NCBI RefSeq assembly: GCF_051014445.1
Contig: NC_135143.1
Coordinates: 8,308,001-8,372,000 of the forward strand
Direction of reading: 5' to 3'
DNA: 64,000 nt
Source: Colletes latitarsis
Taxonomy: Eukaryota; Arthropoda; Insecta; Hymenoptera; Colletidae
Position numbers and translations under genes: made by a program. Below the pieces are notes generated by a model. The model ran no database searches. It was not told where the DNA came from and saw only the letters and a list, made by a program, of their open reading frames with translations. Below are positions 22,000 to 34,623 of the stretch, in pieces. Position 1 is the stretch's first letter, and every line of letters begins with the position of its first letter.

Positions 22000-22760
22000 G
22001 ATCCATTAATTGAACAGCCTCGTCATTGGCCGCGCCCGAAACGGAGACGGTGGCCGATAAATGTTGCACCCGATGAAACCAACGCTCCAGTTCCACCGTT
22101 AACTTTATCGGAACAATACTTTAATACGAGTGTCGTAAAATTCAAAGCCCGTTACTCGCGAAGGACCGCAGCCAGTGCTTCTATTAGGGAAGTTCGTGCT
22201 TAACGACGATTATACAGAATTCTCTCGTACTACGAGAACTTGCCACGATTTCCGAGATCCCCGTACAACGAGATCGATAAATATATTCCCTCTGCAAGAT
22301 TCAATCGTCGAAATTTGGCTCGGAATCGTTCCGTCCATTAACCTTCCGGAAACTTTTACCACGAAATGTACACGCCAGAAACGAAGATGGCGGTCAATAC
22401 ACGTTAAAACCATTGGTACCAATGTTACCCTGTTCCTAGCGAACTTCGCTGCAGAAACTATCGACAAATAATTTGTCCATCGCGAGATTCAATTGTCGAC
22501 GTTTCGCCTGGAATTGTTCCATCCATTAATCGGGCAGGTTTCCCCTAAAATATCTACGCCAGACACGAAGATAGCGGCCGATAAATGTTTCACTCGACGA
22601 AACTAACGCTCGCGTTCCCTCGTTAACTTTATCGCAGAAACCAGCGACAAATAATCTTTCGATTGCGGAATTCAATTGTCGACAATTTACCCCCAGAATC
22701 GATTCGTCGATCGGTTTCGCCAATGGCCGCGACGGAAATGGCGGTCCTTGCTACCGATAA
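22000..22760. repeat. GC-rich degenerate tandem repeat F
   Basis: Diverged units of about 184-188 bases. GATTCAATCGTCGA at 22302 recurs as GATTCAATTGTCGA at 22483 and as TTCAATTGTCGAC at 22671. The CGATAAATGTT ... GTTAACTTTATCG segment also recurs (22050-22110 and 22578-22635). Frames of 65-98 codons on both strands here are by-products of the repeat. Related sequence appears at 26540-26660 and, more weakly, at 25230-25310. Confidence 0.7.
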
Positions 22761-22975
22761 AATAACATTTACATTTCATTTTAGACATACTCCACGAGTA
22801 CATGCAATGTTGTAAAATAATATTAAATTGCAAGATATTAGCGGCAGTACTTCTGTAGCTGTCCTACTTAACGCCTGTTAAATCTGTTAGTAAAATTCAA
22901 ACAAAATTGTATATCAATGATTAGTAAAAGAAAACAACTAAGAAAGAACTGCTTGAAACTTTGTTAACAGTTATA

Positions 22976-24514
22976 CAGGGTGTTCGGCCATCCCTGGGAA
23001 AAATTTTAATGGAAGATACTAGAGGCCAAAATAAGATGAAAATCAAGAATACCAATTTGTTGATGACTGAATATTTTTCTTGAAAATGAGTAAGATGTCG
23101 GGGGTATGTGTATTCACCAAAAACGATTGTAATTGACCCCTGCAACCGAAAATAATTTTTCCAGAACAATTAGAAATTTTTTTTTCGCCGAAAAATTTAG
23201 GCACCTACCCCCTGTCGATTTTTCTTAAAACTTTGATTTTCATTTTTAATAAATTTGTTTGACGCTCTACAGAATAATTGCATAATACTTTTTTGTAGGT
23301 GCCAATGAGCTCTATTTCAGAAAAAAGTTTCATTGGAATATATTCACAATTGTAGAAGTTATGGCTGTTTGCAAATTGGACCATTTTTATGAGGTTTTTT
23401 CACTTTACGGGGTCAAGGAGCAACTTTTTCAATATTGTTAGAATTTCTACATATTCCTTACTAAATTACGCGTCATTTGCATTTTTTAAAATTAAAATCC
23501 TTCAATCCGTTCAGAAGTTATGACGTTTTAAAGATGCGCACGAAATTTTCGAGTGACATTTCTAGACCGAAATTATATTTCCGGTAAGGAATTTTTTTCT
23601 TGAAAATGGTTAGGATTTTGAGGGTATGTCTGTTCACCAAAAAAGATTGTGATCGACACCTGCGACTAAGAATAATTTTTTCAGAACGATTTAAAATTTT
23701 TCAGTTTTCGGGGTAACAGACAGTTATGGTCAGACATTATATTTTCTGTAATGAATTTTTTTCTCAAAAATGGTTTGCATTTCGAGGGTATGTCTATTTA
23801 CCAAAAATGATTGTAATTGACCCCCGAAACCGAAAATAATTTTTTTAGAATTAATTAAAAATTTTTTTTTCGTCGAAAAATTTAGGCACCTACCCTCTGT
23901 CGATTTTTCTGAAAAATTCCTTTTTCATTTTTATTAAAGTTGTTTGACGTCGTACAGAAAAGTTGTCTAATACTTTTTTGTAGGTACCCATGGGCTCTGC
24001 TCCCCCTCAAAATTTAATTGAAATATATTCACTATTATAGGAGTTGTGACCGTTTGAAAATTGAACCATTTTTATGGGGTTTTCCTCATTTTGCGGGGTC
24101 AAGGACCAAATTTTCGAATATTTTTGCGATTTGTACATATTCTCCACCAAAATACGCGTAGTTTGCTTTTTTAAACATTAAAATCGTCCAATTCGTTAGG
24201 AAGTTATGACGTTTTAAAGATTCGCATGAAAATTCGGGCAGACATTTCTGGCCAGAAATTAGATTTTCGGTAAGGAATTTTTTTCTCGAAACTGAGTAGG
24301 ATTTCGGGGGTATGTGTATTCACCAAAAATGATTGTAATTGACCCCCGGAACCGAAAATAATTTTTTCAGAACGATTTGAAATTTTTGATTTTAATTGTT
24401 AATAACTTTTTAACGATGCCTCCATCAACAAATTGGTATTATTGATTTTCGTCTTATTTTGGTCTCTAGAATCTCTCATTAAAATTTTTCCCAGGGATGG
24501 CCGAACACCCTATG
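22976..24514 (-). mobile_element. TIR-A element copy 6 (about 1.54 kb)
   Basis: Starts CAGGGTGTTCGGCCATCC with TA before it (22974-22975). The right end GGCCGAACACCCTATG is slightly altered, followed by TA at 24515-24516. Four sub-repeats are present (about 23070, 23590, 23755 and 24268). The 86-codon frame seen in other copies is interrupted here. No transposase. Confidence 0.9.
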
Positions 24515-24520
24515 TAGATG

Positions 24521-24941
24521 TAATAAAAGGATTTTGATTTCTTGTAAACTTCTCTTTCAATATCTCTCACTTCTAAAGATATTTCACGACGTGGAAATAT
24601 ATTTTTCAATTGTTGTTGTTATAGATAAATTTGAATAGATGTAAATTTATCTATAACATAACAATAATATAAATATGTTTTTCAACTGTTATGTTATAGA
24701 TAAATTTACAATTATTGAAATTTATCTATAACAACAACAATTGAAAAACATATTTAATTGACTAATTTACTGAATTGGCAATAATTATATGTTATTGATA
24801 AATTTAAAAAATTGTCAATTCGAAAAGTTGTAAATTTATGTATAACTAAGAATTGAAAAATATATATCCATGTCGTGAAATATCTTCAAAATTGAGAGAT
24901 ATTGAAAAAGAAGTTTATACGAAATCTAAATCCTTTTATTA
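24521..24941. mobile_element. Inverted-repeat element abutting TIR-A copy 6 (421 bp)
   Basis: The outer arms 24521-24612 and 24850-24941 are reverse complements at roughly 88% (TAATAAAAGGATTT at the left, AAATCCTTTTATTA at the right). Inside, the word TTATAGATAAATTT occurs four times in alternating orientation (about 24618-24740), giving nested hairpins. It begins only four bases after the TA flank of TIR-A copy 6. Termini and class are not recognised. It is MITE-like and extremely AT-rich inside. Confidence 0.78.
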
Positions 24942-26539
24942 TATCCATATAACTGTCAACAAATTTCAAAAGAAAGAAAAATGCGCATTTTTGTTGAAGG
25001 GGGATTCCATGACCTCAAACTTCAATTCTCAATGAACAAAAAGTGACTTTTTTTTATTAAAGATGAGCTACATTATTCGTATACAATTTATCAAAATTTT
25101 CTGAATTTTCCCATTCTCTTGTTAACAATTACGGAACAATAATACGAATGTCATAAAATATAAACTCCTGCTCGTAATATTATAGGCTAGTTTCTGTTAG
25201 GGAATTTGTGCTAAATGGTGTATTCGGAATTTCCTCTGACCTCGCAGACTTCCTACGATTTTCGACACTCCACTTTAGGAGATCGATAAATACACCGCTC
25301 AAACTAATTAGAGGATCTTGTACAGAATTGCCCGATAAATTACCTGTACTTTTAGAGTTTTAACTATATTCCGTAGGAAATATTAAAATATTAGGTAAAA
25401 TTAATGATTTAATTTAACCTCTATAGTCTCAATTTATTTTAAACCTATAAAAAGTTGAGTAATTATAAAATGCTGATATGAAACTCCAGATAATACGAAA
25501 ATAATTTTTAATAACTGTCATAGATATATTGTTTGAAGCGAGTTAATTAACTACTGAGTTATATTAAGACGAAAACAAGACAAATAAAAAATAACAGATA
25601 AATATCTAAATAAATAACTAAATACTGGCACTAAATAGTTTTACATATTGTACATTTTGATTAATTTTAAACATGTTAATGCACAAAGTGCAAAATCAAA
25701 ATAAAATCTACGAATTTGAAGGGGTTATTTAATTTATACGGCGAACACTTATATTATTACCTTATTTTACCATATTTGTTTATTTTCAATTATAAACAGT
25801 CCTTCGTAAATCGAAGTTAAAAAAAAACAGAAAAATATTTAATATCTGCATATAAGAAATTCAAATAATGATTTAGATTAAGAATTTAGTACATTTTTTA
25901 ATATAATTTTTTAGATTTGAGACTTTCTAATTCATAAAAATGATTGCCTGCAACGACTGATAATAAAGCGACATACTGTGATTAAAAATTTCGATTATCT
26001 TGGTTTACTTGAATTTTATAATTTGAATCAGTCAATAATTTCGATTCTTTCAAAAAAAGTAAAAGGACTTTACAGGATCTTCGAGTGTATCGAGTGTAGC
26101 TTCAATATCATATTGATTTTATAGAAATTATAAAATTAAAAAACGATGGTCAATTTTTCAATAAAGTCATATAGACCATATAATGTATATTTTGAAAAGA
26201 AGAATACGTACATAAAAAAGAATTAGTTTACTATTATTTAAAGTTGCACAATCTATTGCAAATTTACGTCCATCTTCGACTTTTCTAAAATTTCTATGAA
26301 ACGATATTTACATTCTCATACAAGGAGGTATTTTTAAACCGTGTTTAATAGTTTCAGAATTTTTAAATAATCGCTTTAAGGAGAATTATCTAAATAGTAT
26401 TCGGAAGTTAAAATCAACCGTGATCTTCTACTTTTTATATAATTTTGAAATAAATTAGGTCACAAATTAATCCAAGATAATGATTCGGAAATATACCCTG
26501 ATCATTTTGTAGAATATGCGATAAGAAATTCGATCCCGA
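24942..26539. other. No gene seen; weak repeat F trace at 25230-25310
   Basis: Long AT-rich stretch. The only structure I see is 25245-25300, which resembles 22241-22290 (TACGATTTTCGA ... GAGATCGATAAATA). Confidence 0.5.
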
Positions 26540-26950
26540 AAATTTGCAATAAGATCGATTGCGTAAATCAGTCGTTTTCGCAATGAGCCACGTAGGAAAC
26601 CGAAACGGCGTAGGATAAATGGCTGCACTGGTCGAAACTGACGTTCTCGTCCTCTCTGCTTAACTTTGCTTTAGGGTCAATAGTCGATATTGCGACTTGA
26701 ACGCAACCAAGGAGACACGCTACCGTCGCTAACGATATTTCACGGCTAACAGGGGATTCCTCGATCCTCGATAGGGAAGTTTCGCCGCATATTAAGCCAA
26801 GAATGGACCTCGACTTCGCCGCAGAGCAGCGGTCTGCGCTAGCCTGCGTGAAACTGCATGCTGCACCGACCGGATGTGCAGCGGGCGACGGCTGCAGCCG
26901 CAATGCAACACGCGCGCGCGTCGAAAGCGTACCTCCGCACCGCCAGGAGG
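26540..26950. repeat. Diverged repeat F unit in a GC-richer block
   Basis: ATAAATGGCTGCACTGGTCG followed by AAACTGACGTTCTCG and TTAACTTTGC parallels the unit at 22057-22110. The rest (26700-26950) is GC-richer with overlapping two-strand frames and GCGCGCGCG (26918-26926). No gene recognised. Confidence 0.5.
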
Positions 26951-26955
26951 CTATA

Positions 26956-28690
26956 CAGGGTGTTCGGACACCTGGGAAAAATTTTAATGGAAGATTCTAC
27001 AGACCAAAATAAGACGAAAATCAAGAATACTAATTTTTTGATTGAGGCTTTGTTAAAAAGTTATAGAAACATTTTCGGCCACACGGTATATTTTCGATAA
27101 AGAATTGTTTTCTCGAAAGTACGTAGGATTTCGAGGGTATGTGTATTCACCAAAAATGATTGTAATTGACCCCCGGAACCAAAAATAATTTTTCCAGAAC
27201 GATTTGAAATTTTTTAATTTTGTCGAAAAATTTAGGCACCTACCCCCTGTCGATTTTTCTGAAAAATTGCTTTTTCATTTTTAGTAATTTTGTTTGACGC
27301 CCTACAGAAAAGTTGTCTAATACTTTTTTGTAGGCACCCATGAGCGCTACTTCAGAAAAAAGTTTCATTGAAATATATTCACAATTGTAGGAGTTATGAC
27401 TGTTTGAAAATTGGACCATTTTTATAGGGTTTTTCTCATTTTGCGAGGTCAGGGACCAACTTTTCGAATATTTTTGCGATTTGTACATATTCTTCACCAA
27501 AATACGCGTAGTTTGCTTTTTTAAACATTAAAATTGTCCAATCCGTTCAGAAGTTATGACGTTTTAAAGATTCGCATGAAAATTCGGGCAGACATTTCTG
27601 GCCAGAAATTAGATTTTCGGTAAGGAATTTTTTTCTCGAAACTGAGTAGGATTTCGGGGGTATGTCTATTCACCAAAAATGATTGTAATTGACCCCCGGA
27701 ACCAAAAATAATTTTTTCAGAACGACTTGAAACTTTTCAATTTCGCCGAAAAATTTAGGCACCCTGTCGATTTTTCTGAAAAATTCCTTTTTCATTTTTA
27801 GTAATTTTGTTTGACGCCCTACAGAAATGTTGTCTAATACTTTTTTGTAGGTACCCATGGGCTCTGCTCCTCCTCAAAATTTCATTGAAATATATTCACT
27901 ATTATAGGAGTTGTGGCCGTTTGAAAATTGAACCATTTTTATTGGGTTTTTCTAATATTACGGGATCAAGGAACAACTTTTCGAATATTTTTATAATTGG
28001 TACATATTCTTCACTAAAATACGCGGCGTTTGGCTTTTTGAACATTAAAATCGTCCAATCCGTTCAGAAGTTATGGTGTTTTAAAGATTCCCATGAAATT
28101 TACGGGAAGCATTTCTGGCCTGAAATTATATTTTCGGTAAGGAATTTTTTCCTCGTAAATGGTTAGGATTTCGAGGGTATGTCTATTGACCAAAAATGAT
28201 TGTCATCAACCCTCGCAACTAAGAATAATTTTTTCATAACGATTTGAAATTTCTTTTTTCGCTGAAAAATTTGTCCACCTACTCAATTTTTTTTTCGAAA
28301 ATGGTTAGGATTTCGGGGGTATGTCTGTTCACAAAAAATGATTGTAATTGCCCCCCCCCCCCCACAAACGGAAATAATTTTTCTAGAATGATTTGAAACT
28401 TTTCAGTTTTCAGGGGAACAGACAGTTATGGTCAGACATTATATTTTCAGTAATAAATTTTTTTCCCGAAAATGCGTAGGATGTCGAGGGTATGTCTATT
28501 CACAAAAATGATTGTAATTAACCTCCCAAACAAAAATAATTTTTTCAGAATGATTTGAAATTTGTTAATTTGATGTTTTAATAACTTTTTAACGAAGCCT
28601 CAATCGTAAAATTGATATTCTTGATTTTCGTCTTGTTTTGGCCTCTAGAATCTCCCGTTAAAATTTTTCCAGGGGTGGCCGAACACCCTC
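26956..28690 (-). mobile_element. TIR-A element copy 7 (1735 bp)
   Basis: Starts CAGGGTGTTCGGACACC and ends GGCCGAACACCCTC with TA flanks (26954-26955, 28691-28692). Five sub-repeats (about 27105, 27625, 28140, 28285 and 28455). The 86-codon minus-strand frame is intact at 27240-27500 (contains YKKVLDNFSVGRQTKLLKMK), and a second partial one lies at 27670-27858, reflecting a ~520-base internal duplication. A run of 13 C bases sits at 28351-28363 where other copies have about five. Confidence 0.92.
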
Positions 28691-28914
28691 TATATCGGCC
28701 AGGTGGACGAATCTGCAAGGAGAACAGGTAGAACGAGGTGGACGATTTGCCTCTGTAATGTCACGGGTGATCCAGAAACAGGGATTCGACCAGAGACACG
28801 ATGTCGAACAGAAATAATAATATCGATTTTATTGCAGTTACTTGAATTATTCAACGTCGAGGTCTCCGTGAATTCTATTTGAATCTAGAAATTATTTTCG
28901 TTCTTCCTGATATA
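28691..28914. other. Unique spacer between two head-to-head TIR-A copies
   Basis: 224 bases with the word AGGTGGACGA twice (28699-28708 and 28737-28746). No gene seen. Confidence 0.55.
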
Positions 28915-29690
28915 CAGGGTGTTCGGCCACTCACGGGAAAAATTTTAATGGGAGATTCTAGAGGCCAAAATAAGACGAAAATCAAGAATATCAATTTGAT
29001 GATTGGGGCTTCGTTATTAAGAAATTCAATTAAAAAACTTTAAGTCGTTCTGGAAAAATTATTTTTGGTTACGTGGGTCTATTACAATCATTTTTGGTAA
29101 ATAGACATACCCCTGAATTCCTACGCATTTTTGAGAAAAAAAATTCATTAACGAAAATATAATCTGAGGCCTGAAATGGTTCCCCGAAATTTTATGCGAA
29201 TCTTTGAAACATCAGAACTCCTGAACGAATTGGAGGATTTTAATGTTTTAAAAGGCAAACAATGCGCATTTTGATGTAGAATATATAGAAATTCAGAAAA
29301 TATTCGAAAAGTTGTTCCTTAACCTCGCAAAATGAGAAAAACCCAATAAAAATGGTCCAATCTTCAAACGTCCATAACAGCTACAATAGTGAATATATTT
29401 TAATGAAACTTTTTTCCGGAGTAGTGCTCATGTGTACCTACAAAAAAGTATTATACAACTTTCCTGTAGAGCGTCAAACAAAATTACTAAAAATGAAGAA
29501 CGAATTTTTAAGGAAAATCGACAGGGTGCTGAAATTTTTCGACGAAAAAAAAATTTTCAAATCGTTCTGAAAAAATTATTTTTGGTTACGAGGATCAATT
29601 ATAATAATTTTTGGCGAATAGACATACCCCCGAAATCCTCTGTACTTTCGAGAAAAAAATTCTTTACCAACAAAATTTTCTATTTAGTGT
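28915..29690 (+). mobile_element. TIR-A element copy 8, right end lost
   Basis: Left end CAGGGTGTTCGGCCACTC with TA before it. Two sub-repeats and a + strand frame at 29352-29570 that corresponds to the recurring frame (contains TYKKVLYNF). Similarity fades near 29690 without a right terminal repeat, so the copy is truncated. Confidence 0.85.
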
Positions 29691-32050
29691 TTCGAAATAA
29701 CACCAGTTCTATAAACGCAGTATTCTATAACTATGAAATTTGTAACGTAAATATTTTAATTTCAAATTGTGAAGCGTCTGTCATTAAGGGTACGTTGAAG
29801 TTTATATTGTGTAATTTTTAACACTCTAACTTGTAATTATTCATGATTAAGAACTGTGTCGGTTGCTTCTTCTGAACCATGCTAAGAATCCAAAAAGATT
29901 AAGAACCTTCTTAGAAACTATGTCGTGTGCTTAAAAAGTTAAGAAACATCGCCTCAAGCTATTAGAATTGGTAATGCTGGGAGTTTATACTTTCAGACGA
30001 TCCAATTACTCCGAAGGAGCAACTAAAATTATTCTTTTTAATTGTTTATAATTGAAATTGAAATTGGTGAATAAGATTTCGTGTTTGCAATTAACGTTAA
30101 CGTTTCTAAAGAAACAGAAAATAAGTACGTGAATATTTAAAATAAAACTCATGGAATTGAATAAAGTTTGATGGAAAAACGTTTATTTTAATTTCAGCAT
30201 TTTTATTATGATTAATTTTTTTATTTTATTTTATATTTATTATATTCTCACTATACATATAATTTTCAGTATCATCCACTATTAGTTATTAAGCTGTATT
30301 TGTTTTAAAAAAACTGTACCTTCTATAGTGTTCCAGTAATTCTATGATATTTATTTCAGATATAAAGTATTTATTTTCTGAAGAGGGTCTATTAAACATT
30401 TGTATTAATTGTCATAATTGATGTTGAAGAAAATTCTTGGATTCTCAATATGGACATGAGTACTCTTAAAACTAATCAATCTTTATAATGTTTAAAAATT
30501 ATACTTCATTATAATTGCAATAATTTGATGTCCACGAAATAGGATTCTCCTTTCAGCTATTCATCCATCTTAATATAATATTTTTATGCAACATATTTTA
30601 TTATGGTAATAATTTATATGAAATCACTACTGCTGACCAAACAATAATTTTATTTCACATTTTGAATAGTGATATAAAGTTTATACACTTCTTTTTCAAC
30701 GTATAATTTTTATTTACTATCTACATAATTTAAACCAAATTTAATTTAAAAAAAAATTACAAATATTTGCATTCTTCTGTTATATTTATCGTTTAAATAA
30801 AAATTACTTGAAAACTCGTTTTACTTCTGAGGACATTATCCATCATGTATCCAAAAATTACTTTTGGGCTAGAAATAAACATTTTACTGAAACTCGTAAG
30901 GTATGAAAGACAGGAATGATTAATATCTTAGTAAACATTGACTCTACAGAAAATTTGTGTAGAACAAAAATTTAATTTGCAACGCGTCCTACAATTTTAT
31001 AGTCAAATTAACGAGTATTAGGAAATATTTTCGTTTCATCTTGGTTGCAAAGACAGAACAATCTGATGTATTTTGCAATTCAATAGCAGGAGATTGACTT
31101 TAATATTGATCCTCTCGAATTCCTGGCTCCCCTAGTTGCGACGCTGCGGTTTAAGTTGTTCCTTCTCAAGAACGAACTACCTCGGAACTATGTAATCCAG
31201 AATGTATACGGTGTACGAAGGTAGTAAAAATGATAGTTCAATAAAAGTTGAAGAGATTGCAAAAAAGCTGTTTGCATTTTGAAGGAGTTTTTAAAGAGGC
31301 TTTCCATCGCGAGGCGCTCGCAACCAGAGTTGCAGCCTCTTGCGAGAGAGAGAGATATTGATTTTTGTACTTTTAATTTAATGGCGATTCTTCTGGCATA
31401 AGGTCTTCACGCTGCTAATCATTCAAGAAACTTGGCTAATTCCTTTTCCTATACGGCTATTACGAAACTTTTATTATCTTTCAGTCACTCTTTTCACGCT
31501 AAGTTTATAACGATCGCGGAGGGCAGAGTTGGACAAATTTTCCCTGCGAATAAAAATGTTTAATTCATTCGTAAACTAGCTCAACGTTGGTTTAAAAAAA
31601 TCCGTTAATGAATTCTAAATGAATCAAATTTGCCTTCCTTTGGCAGGTTGTGACGTTTGTAGAATTATCATGAAAGGAAAGTAGACCGTCTTCATTGTTA
31701 AAATTGGATGCATTTGCTACTAATAATTTAGAAAAACATGTTTTATATACTTTCTCGTTCGTTTTCTATTAATTATTGAGTACGATAAATTCTAAAGAAT
31801 TGGATGCACAACCCAATATGTTTTCTTCTCTTTTTCTTCTTTTTAAGAACACATAGACATGGACATGCAATACAATATATCTGTAAATTTGTGTCATGTT
31901 TATAATATGTCGAGTGCAATGGTGCTTGAGTTACGTTTGGTTTACGTATTTTAATTACGCCTGATAAATTATAAACGAATATTTTATTCTTTGTTGGCTT
32001 TTTAAATAAATGAATTTCAAATAGTTTGATCTATGATATGTATACATATA
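29691..32050. other. AT-rich stretch, no gene seen
   Basis: About 2.4 kb without exon-like frames. A short GC-richer piece at 31120-31370 ends in a GAGAGAGAGAGA microsatellite (31344-31355). No repeat shared with the rest of the window was noticed. Confidence 0.55.
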
Positions 32051-32941
32051 CAGGGTGTTCGGCCACCCCTGAGAAAAATTGTAATGGGAGATTCTAGAGG
32101 CCAAAATAAGACGAAAATTAAGAATATCAATTTCTTGATTGAGGCTTCGTTAAGATATTAAAAAATTAAATTAAAAAATTTCAAATCGTTCTAAAAAAAT
32201 TATTTTTAGTTGCAGGAGTAGATTATAATCATTTTTGGTGAATAGACATACCCTCGAAATCCTATGCATTTTCGAGAAAAAAAATTCCTAATCAAAAATG
32301 TAATTTATGACTAGAAATGTTGTCCGGAAATTTCATGCGAATGTTTAAATCATCATAACTCCTGAACAGATTGGATGATTTTAATGTTTCAAAATGCAAA
32401 CAACGCGTATATTGGTGGAGAATATGTGAAAATTCCAAAAATATTCGAAAAGTTATTCCTTGACCCTGCAAAATCAGAAAAATCCAATAAAAATGGTCCA
32501 ATTTTTAAACAAGTATAATTCCTACAATGGTAAACGTATCTCATTGAAATTTAGTTGGGAAGTAGAACTCATGGATACCTACAAAAAAGTATTAAACAAC
32601 TTATCTGTACGATGCCAACCAAATTTATTAAAAATGAAAAACGAATTTTTAAGAAAAATCGACAGGGGTGCTAAAATTTTTCGGCGAAAAAAAAATTTTC
32701 AAATCGTTCTAAAAAAATTATTTTTGGTTGCGGGGGTCAATTACAATCATTTCTTATCAATAGACATTCCTCCGAAATCCTGCGCATTTTCGAGAAAAAA
32801 AATTTAATACGGGCGGAACTATAAACGTTAAGAACTTTTTAACGAAGCCTTCATCAACAAATTGGTATTCTCGACTTTCGCCCTATTTTGGCCTCTAGAA
32901 TCTCCCATTACAATTTTTCCCAGGGGTGGCCAAACACCCTG
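32051..32941 (+). mobile_element. TIR-A element copy 9 (891 bp)
   Basis: Starts CAGGGTGTTCGGCCACCC and ends GTGGCCAAACACCCTG, TA on both sides (32049-32050, 32942-32943). Two sub-repeats (about 32175 and 32698). The + strand frame 32460-32807 (115 codons) carries the recurring peptide (DTYKKVLNNLSVRCQ) and runs on through the next sub-repeat. The right flank is the second half of repeat G. Confidence 0.92.
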
Positions 32942-32943
32942 TA

Positions 32944-33215
32944 TATTTATCTGATGTTACAATTATTTTCACATGAAAACATTGTTTATTAACTTACGAC
33001 GTGTCATAAATAGAATGCGTCAAATATCAACCATTTTGTTTTTAATTAAATATCACAATAAAGAAAGGTGGAATTATTTTATAAACCAAAATCGACGAAT
33101 AACCCAGAGTAGAATAATGAAATTAGTATTGAATATAATACATTTCTAATTCACAATATATTGATAAAGAAAATTATAAAAAAATTGCAGTACCCTTTAT
33201 TCAAGTTTCAAATTC
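32944..33215 (+). repeat. Repeat G, second half (G-B)
   Basis: Matches 58923-59205 closely (words CTGATGTTACAATTATTTT and CAATATATTGATAAAGAA) and begins exactly at the TA flank of TIR-A copy 9. The first half of repeat G is absent to the left of the element. Confidence 0.88.
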
Positions 33216-34249
33216 ATACTTTGAAAACCATATGATATCCCAATAAATTATAATGTCAGTAAAAAAAATATTCTTCCAAATGTTTTTCAAATAGTACAGT
33301 TATATATTTAATGGATAAATAAAATTCCTCTTCTTGTTCTCGCTGACGTAGTTTGCTATTTCAACGCAGTAGTGCCGACAGAATTTTGCAAATATCTTGG
33401 AAGCTAAAGCTGAGCGAGGGTTAGGTCTGGGTTCGAACTACGAGATTCCCATAAACAACATCTATCATTAAATTTCTGATACAATTCGTATCCATGAAAC
33501 ATTTGCTACGTATTGTTCTTATAAATTTTGCATAAAAATAACATAACGATTCATAAATCTTTCCACGCAAATTCAGTATAACATTAATACATACATGTAT
33601 TGCAGCGCCACCTGCAAGAACTATCGTTTCCTAACCACGTATTTCTTGAAATCGCTCGAAATAGAAATTATATTAGATAGATGTCGTTTATTATTACCTC
33701 TATGAACAATTAAGGAACTCATATGGACGTTATTTTTACACTATTTCTAAAAATTAGTAGTGAAATAATTAAAACAATTTCACAGACCACAAAAATCGAA
33801 ATTAACGCGTCACTCGCTAGCAACAACGATTGAATGGCAATTAGTAATACTTACAAACGAAGTTGGGGGCCCAAATATTGTACACTTCTTACAGCCAACG
33901 ATAATAACACAACACAATTGTAAGAATAAACAATTGAATTAACGTGAAACACTCTAAAACACATAAAGACTCTCGATATTAACCACGCGAAACACAGGAC
34001 ACGTTGTTCTACCACGCGGTCCCCCCACCATTGCTTGTCGCATGGCAGCCAACCTCTCAACATAAACTCACTATGCTTCTTTAACAAAGCAACTTCCTAG
34101 ATCACTTTCCCTATAACTTTAATGGAAGATAATTAAAATTTTTAATGCGTAATAATTAAAACTCCAACGTTTTAAATAAAAATTGTGTTTGTATCCATGT
34201 TCTTCGTTACGTTACTTAATAATCTTATTATTTTTATGCTCAATTTAAA
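33216..34249. other. No gene seen
   Basis: AT-rich with a mixed part at 33590-34090. A TGGGTTCGAACTACG string at 33429 resembles a tRNA B box, but no A box or cloverleaf is present. Confidence 0.55.
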
Positions 34250-34623
34250 CAGAGTGTTCGGCCACACCTGGGAAAAATTTTAATGGGAGATTCTAGAGGC
34301 CAAAATAAGACAAAAATCAAGAATACTAATTTGTTGATTGAGGCTTCGTTAAAAAGTTATAGAAACATTTTCGGCCACACGGTATATTTTCGATAAAGAA
34401 TTTTTCTCTCGAAAATGCGTAGGAATTCAGGGGTATGTCTATTTACCAAAAATGATTGTAATTGACCCCCGTAACCGAAAATAATTTTTCCAGAATGATT
34501 TGAAATTTTTTAATATCTTTTTAACAAAGCCTCAATCAACAAATTGGTATTTTTGATTTTTGTCTTATTGTGGCCTCTAAAATCTCCCATTAAAATTTTT
34601 CGAAAGGATAGCCGAACACCTTG
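34250..34623 (-). mobile_element. TIR-A element copy 14 (374 bp)
   Basis: Starts CAGAGTGTTCGGCCACACC and ends GCCGAACACCTTG, with TA after the right end. The left flank reads AA instead of TA. One sub-repeat in the middle. It shares an unusual stretch (ATTTTCGGCCACACGGTATA) with copy 7, so these two are closely related or exchanged sequence. Confidence 0.88.

Noticed and set aside
33340..33460. Possible tRNA around the GGTTCGAACTACG string
   Set aside because: No A box at the right distance and no cloverleaf pairing.
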